Assembly: GCA_937896705.1 (NCBI GenBank)
Contig: CALBOC010000245.1
Location: 1-9,669, forward strand
DNA: 9,669 nucleotides
Reading direction: 5' to 3'
DNA from: an uncultured Micrococcaceae bacterium
GTDB taxonomy: Bacteria; Actinomycetota; Actinomycetes; Actinomycetales; Micrococcaceae
Shown piece after piece: positions 7,130 through 9,669 of this stretch; position 1 is the stretch's first letter; each line of letters begins with the position of its first letter. The notes below the pieces were generated by a model. That model made no database searches. It was not told the origin of the DNA and was given only the letters and a program-made list of their open reading frames with translations. A program made the translations under genes and the position numbers.

Positions 7130-7381
7130 CTATTCCCTCGTCAGATGCCGGCGCATATATTGCACCGAGGCCTTGTGGGCGCGTTCGAATGACGCCATCT
7201 GGCTACCCTGAGCAAGTCCTGCGGCATAGCCTGCGATGAATCCCGTCAGAATGCCAGCCTCGCGTGGGGTCTCGTCGAGGTGCTGACTAAGGTTTTCAAG
7301 CGCACCAAGATCAATGTTTACGGGTTCGATCTCGAGTGCGGTCAGAAGTTCTGTGGCCCATGTTGGGAGAGGTTGTGTCAT
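7130..7381 (-). CDS. Small DUF6457-like protein
   Basis: This 83-residue protein reads WATELLTALEIEP near the start, followed by a helical segment and then TGFIAGYAAGLAQG (about 46-59), a pattern like the DUF6457 family of small actinobacterial proteins (a Trp near the start, then a short hydrophobic GYAAG segment). DUF6457 is often found beside or fused to molybdenum-cofactor genes, but no such gene is here. The C-terminus is basic (YMRRHLTRE). The ATG at 7381 has only a weak AGGG upstream. It is the first gene of a likely three-gene minus-strand unit. The family assignment is by recalled pattern and is moderate. Confidence 0.65.
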   Translation of the reverse strand: MTQPLPTWATELLTALEIEPVNIDLGALENLSQHLDETPREAGILTGFIAGYAAGLAQGSQMASFERAHKASVQYMRRHLTRE

Positions 7382-7404
7382 GAGTATAGCCCTGTCGTTA
7401 AATG

Positions 7405-7442
7405 CAGCAAGGTCTCTCCCGTATCCAGGAGAGACCTTGCTG
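7405..7442 (-). terminator. Long perfect hairpin, terminator after NlpC/P60 gene
   Basis: CAGCAAGGTCTCTCC (7405-7419) and GGAGAGACCTTGCTG (7428-7442) form a perfect 15-bp stem with an 8-base loop. Read on the minus strand it lies 21 bases past the NlpC/P60 stop and is followed by GCATTTAACG, a poor T tract, so termination may be partial or Rho-assisted. The TTGCTG on its downstream arm could double as a -35 with TATACT (7388-7383, spacing 16), but that -10 is too close to the next gene's ATG to serve it. Confidence 0.75.
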
Positions 7443-7463
7443 TGCAGTTGTCTGAAGTAAAAC

Positions 7464-8354
7464 CTAGCCGACGTAGGTGTAGTAGCCCATCAATGGGTTG
7501 CGGTCCACGCTGTGCAAGGTGGTGCCAGTCGATGGATTTTGCGCACCAATCATTTGACCGTTGCCGACGTAGATGCCCACGTGTGATCCGCCGTTTTGGA
7601 AGACGAGGTCACCAGGCTGTGGGCTGGAAGTGCGAACGAACTGGCCGGAACCCAAAATGGCTGAAGTGCTCGATGGAATGGTGATGCCAGCTTGCGCGTA
7701 GGCCCAAGCGCTGAAGCCGGAGCAGTCCCAACCGGCTGGCGTCTTGCCACCCCAGACGTAGGGCGTGCCGACACCGGAGTAGGCTGCTGAGACGACGCCA
7801 CCGAGGGAGCCCGAAGCGGTTGGTGCTGGCTGAGCCTCTGGTTCTTCAACCGAGGCGGGCTCGGCGGTGGCTTCTGAGGCCTCTGAGGTTGGCTCGGGGG
7901 TCGAGGTTTCGGTGGACTCTGCGGTCTCTGCCGTGACTGGTTCGAGGTTGACTTCTTCCTCAACAGTCTCTTCGACAGATTGCTCGGTTTCTTCGACAGG
8001 TTGCTCGTCGGTTTCTTCGACTGGTTCTGGTTCCGGCTCTGGTTCAGGCGCAGGAGTCGTGGTGAGGTCAGCGCGACCCAGGTCGAGGCGAACGCTATGA
8101 GTGGCAGTGATGACGTCGGTGTTGCCCGAGGTGCGTTCGAGTTTGAAGTTTGTAGCTGGCAGCGTCGATGTTTCACGATCGGTCTGCACAGGAGCAGCCG
8201 TGGCTGCGGGTGCTGCGGTCAACACCAGGCCGGAAGCGGCTGCGATGACAGCGGCCCGACGACCTGAGCGGCTGATAGCCTGGGTCATCGCTTCTAGCGT
8301 TGCACCCTTCTCAGGAGTGGCGCGGTGATGTGCAGTGGAAATGCGCTTCGACAC
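7464..8354 (-). CDS. Secreted NlpC/P60 peptidoglycan hydrolase
   Basis: This is a predicted cell-wall endopeptidase that cuts peptide stems of peptidoglycan outside the cell. I place the start at the GTG at 8354, with AGAGAGG 8 bases upstream, giving 296 residues; the frame is open further up to an ATG at 8462 without an SD. Residues 24-54 form a signal peptide (RSGRRAAVIAAASGLVLTAA, likely cut after ATAA) behind a long charged N-region. Residues 101-180 are an acidic Pro/Glu/Thr spacer, with degenerate VEET repeats (112-134). The NlpC/P60 domain fills 183-296: Cys211 in WDCSGF, His258 in GSHVGIYVG, and a polar residue, Gln272 or Asn273 (GAQNP), in the place of the second His. There is no LysM or other wall-binding domain. 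It is a single transcription unit with its own promoter upstream. Confidence 0.9.
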   Translation of the reverse strand: MSKRISTAHHRATPEKGATLEAMTQAISRSGRRAAVIAAASGLVLTAAPAATAAPVQTDRETSTLPATNFKLERTSGNTDVITATHSVRLDLGRADLTTTPAPEPEPEPEPVEETDEQPVEETEQSVEETVEEEVNLEPVTAETAESTETSTPEPTSEASEATAEPASVEEPEAQPAPTASGSLGGVVSAAYSGVGTPYVWGGKTPAGWDCSGFSAWAYAQAGITIPSSTSAILGSGQFVRTSSPQPGDLVFQNGGSHVGIYVGNGQMIGAQNPSTGTTLHSVDRNPLMGYYTYVG

Positions 8355-8509
8355 GTAGATTACCTCTCTCATGTGCTCGGTGCCTGATCGACTCCACTCC
8401 GCCATGAACATTGTGTGAACAACTGCAAGGTTTTGCCCGCCAGCCGCAGAGTGTAGGAGCATACTGGTGGCCGGTGCTGAATCACATTTTGTTATCAGCG
8501 CCGAGAGCT

Positions 8510-8538
8510 AGCCTAATAGAATGTGAACAGATTGTCAC
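8510..8538 (-). promoter_or_regulatory. Promoter of NlpC/P60 gene
   Basis: On the minus strand GTGACA (8538-8533) and TAGGCT (8515-8510) lie 17 bases apart. GTGACA matches the -35 consensus TTGACA in five of six positions, and TAGGCT fits the actinobacterial -10 pattern TANNNT. Transcription would start near 8503, leaving a leader of about 150 bases before the GTG. Confidence 0.6.
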
Positions 8539-8549
8539 ATTCAGGTAAC
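8519..8549. promoter_or_regulatory. Operator-like inverted repeat and GTNAC-n6-GTNAC box
   Basis: GAATGTGA (8519-8526) and TCACATTC (8535-8542) are a perfect inverted repeat with an 8-base spacer; CRP/GlxR sites have a 6-base spacer, so that family is a poor fit. Overlapping it, GTCAC (8534-8538), six bases, GTAAC (8545-8549) match the direct-repeat box GTNAC-n6-GTNAC of OmpR-family regulators such as AfsQ1, GlnR and MtrA. Both overlap the -35 element of the NlpC/P60 promoter. Confidence 0.5.
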
Positions 8550-8639
8550 GATTACGTGCGCCTCGAGAGCACTAATGCCTCTATTTTCGCTCTTTCATGC
8601 GGAAGTAGGCGAATTACTTTCTATGCCACATCTTTGCAG

Positions 8640-8659
8640 AAGCGTTATGTTTAACGCCT
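8640..8659 (-). terminator. Weak hairpin after dtxR-type gene
   Basis: AAGCGTTA (8640-8647) and TAACGCCT (8652-8659) pair over 8 bp with one wobble and a 4-base loop, 38 bases past the repressor's stop on the minus strand. The following bases are TTCTGC, without a real T tract. It may be a partial terminator or only a small hairpin. Confidence 0.3.
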
Positions 8660-8696
8660 CAAAGGGCGCCGCGAGCTCCCTAAGATCACAATTCGA

Positions 8697-9428
8697 TTAC
8701 CGGACCCTGACCACCCGCACATGAGCGGCGGTATCTTCAGAAATCTCTAACCCTAGCTCCGAAATATCTTCTAGCTCACCGGGCAACGCTCTACCGCGTT
8801 GCACGGTTCGCACGGCCACGTAGCCCTCGGCGGGCTCTGCCGCCAGGATCGCACCGGGTTGAATGCCAGCCGCAGCGAACTGGGCCAGCAGTTCTGGGTC
8901 AGTCTGGATAGCTTCGGTGAGTACCTTGACCTCGAAGGTTCCTGCTTCCTGTAGGGCCACGGTCAGGGGTTGTCCTTCATAAGGCCTTGGATGCAGTCCC
9001 GTGGCGGGCCCGCCAAGCTCCTCCAACAGTGGTATTTGATTACCGAACGGGGAATTCGACGGCGAATCCAGTAAGACCATTAAACGCTGTTCTACCTGGT
9101 CACTCATCACGTGTTCCCAACGACATGCTTCTTCGTGGACGAAGGCCCAGTCCAAACCGATAACATCAGCCAAAAGCCGTTCCGCCAGCCGGTGTTTGCG
9201 CATCACCGTGGCGGCGGCATTGAGACCTTCTTCGGAAAGCTCTAATCGACGGTCGGGAGCCACGTGTAAGAGGCCATCACGTTCCATCCGAGCCACGGTT
9301 TGTGAGACCGTTGGCCCAGAATGTTCTAGGCGCTCAGCAATGCGAGCTCGCAACGGTGCAATGCCTTCTTCCATCAGTTCATAGATGGTGCGTAGGTACA
9401 TTTCCGTTGTATCAATGAGATCGGCCAC
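8697..9428 (-). CDS. ideR: Metal-dependent repressor, DtxR/IdeR family
   Basis: This protein is a Fe(II)- (or Mn(II)-) dependent DNA-binding repressor. I prefer the GTG at 9428: AAGGA lies 8 bases upstream, while the frame's earlier GTG at 9434 would leave only 2 bases, and the product then lines up residue by residue with IdeR/DtxR. With that numbering the metal ligands are all present: Met10, His79, Glu83, His98, Cys102, Glu105 and His106 ([28 protein letters not shown]). The winged helix reads [31 protein letters not shown]-terminal SH3-like domain (about 150-243, 243 residues in all) is intact. The pattern is that of iron-responsive IdeR/DtxR rather than the shorter MntR. Targets are probably siderophore and iron-storage genes. 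It is divergent from a gene at the right edge. Symbol by family; dtxR is equally apt. Confidence 0.92.
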   Translation of the reverse strand: MADLIDTTEMYLRTIYELMEEGIAPLRARIAERLEHSGPTVSQTVARMERDGLLHVAPDRRLELSEEGLNAAATVMRKHRLAERLLADVIGLDWAFVHEEACRWEHVMSDQVEQRLMVLLDSPSNSPFGNQIPLLEELGGPATGLHPRPYEGQPLTVALQEAGTFEVKVLTEAIQTDPELLAQFAAAGIQPGAILAAEPAEGYVAVRTVQRGRALPGELEDISELGLEISEDTAAHVRVVRVR

Positions 9429-9658
9429 TGCCACGTTCCTTCAGTTGCGCTGTGCATCGTTATTCCGATTGGTTCATATTTATCATACGTTCGGTTCGAG
9501 CAATCAGCCAGAAGATATCCACAGCCCTTCACATTCCAGCAGTCATCTTCACCACGTTGCACCGTCCCACAGTGTCATACGAAGCCCAGGAAGATATGTG
9601 AAAAGATTTGGGGTCCACAATGGAATATGTAACCTGCCACCTTTTGAAGGAGTAGCCC
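9429..9658. promoter_or_regulatory. Divergent region between ideR/dtxR and right-edge gene
   Basis: For the repressor gene a good -10, TATGAT (9487-9482, minus strand), lies 53 bases before its GTG; no good -35 is at the usual distance. The region is AT-richer than its neighbours around 9470-9490. I found no match to the DtxR box (TTAGGTTAGGCTAACCTAA), so autoregulation through that sequence is not evident. For the right-edge gene I see only a clear SD, AAGGAG (9647-9652), and no convincing promoter. Confidence 0.4.
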
Positions 9659-9669
9659 ATGACGACACC
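9659..9669 (+). CDS. Start of an unknown gene (cut by right edge)
   Basis: An ATG at 9659 is preceded by a textbook SD, AAGGAG, with 6 bases between. Only Met-Thr-Thr and part of a fourth codon are visible, so nothing can be said of the product. The strong ribosome site and the divergent arrangement make a true gene start likely. Confidence 0.55.

Larger units (their letters stand above)
8355..8696. other. Long leader and promoter region of NlpC/P60 gene
   Basis: About 340 bases lie between the end of the dtxR-type gene and the NlpC/P60 start, both on the minus strand. From left to right they hold: a roughly 150-base 5' UTR, a promoter with overlapping operator-like repeats (8510-8549), and a small hairpin at the dtxR end (8640-8659). 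I looked for a c-di-AMP (ydaO-type) riboswitch, common before such genes in actinobacteria, and did not find its conserved GGGG-rich blocks. No other gene is visible. Confidence 0.5.

Noticed and set aside
7383..7410. TTGCTG/TATACT promoter for the DUF6457-like gene
   Set aside because: The -10 abuts the ATG, so transcription would start inside the coding region and no later start codon exists nearby.
7550..8176. Long alternative frame across the NlpC/P60 gene, Pro/Gln/Ser-rich
   Set aside because: It is a shadow of the acidic-linker repeats of the true gene in the shifted frame.
8355..8503. c-di-AMP (ydaO-type) riboswitch in the NlpC/P60 leader
   Set aside because: The leader length suits it, but the conserved G-rich blocks and the terminal GUCAGCU-type segment are absent.
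8522..8539. CRP/GlxR site (TGTGA...TCACA)
   Set aside because: Half-sites match but the spacer is 8 bases rather than 6, so the known family is a poor fit; kept only as an unassigned dyad.
9374..9562. 62-codon minus-strand frame upstream of the ideR/dtxR-type gene
   Set aside because: It overlaps the repressor's start and promoter in another frame, has no SD and no protein-like sequence.

Overview
The window looks like a chromosomal piece of a moderately GC-rich actinobacterium, probably of the order Micrococcales. Evidence: an IdeR/DtxR-type metal repressor very close to the mycobacterial/corynebacterial form, an actinobacterial-style half-size ABC exporter, an NlpC/P60 hydrolase with a long acidic linker, several GTG starts with good Shine-Dalgarno (SD) sites, and no trace of phage, insertion sequence or CRISPR. 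The species cannot be named from the sequence alone.

Left part (1-2133): a minus-strand pair. A beta-propeller (YncE/YVTN-type) lipoprotein overlaps by 29 bases the start of a second minus-strand gene that runs off the left edge. The lipoprotein has an odd cytoplasmic-side N-terminal extension resembling the first residues of a TipAS domain. About 600 bases with no convincing large gene follow; they contain a 15-17-codon cysteine-rich mini-ORF and a promoter-like region with a perfect dyad just upstream of dps.

Middle (2134-4508): dps on the plus strand, closed by a strong hairpin terminator. Then a divergent pair: a GlxA-family regulator (DJ-1/PfpI domain plus AraC helix-turn-helix, minus) and an HD-domain hydrolase related to cyanamide hydratases (plus). 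The HD gene ends in a 12-bp hairpin between convergent genes.

Right-middle (4509-7442): a probable minus-strand operon of a DUF6457-like small protein, an ABC exporter half-transporter and a class I SAM-dependent methyltransferase, separated upstream by a 15-bp perfect hairpin.

Right (7464-9669): a secreted NlpC/P60 peptidoglycan hydrolase whose promoter overlaps a perfect inverted repeat and a GTNAC-n6-GTNAC box like those of OmpR-family regulators (MtrA/AfsQ1/GlnR type); then an IdeR/DtxR-type repressor, divergent from a plus-strand gene whose first codons lie at the right edge.

Functional themes are iron and oxidative-stress handling (dps, dtxR/ideR) and cell envelope functions (lipoprotein, NlpC/P60, ABC exporter). 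No clearly new multi-gene system is visible. The points most worth a second look are the GlxA/HD pair, the NlpC/P60 promoter architecture and the lipoprotein N-terminus.
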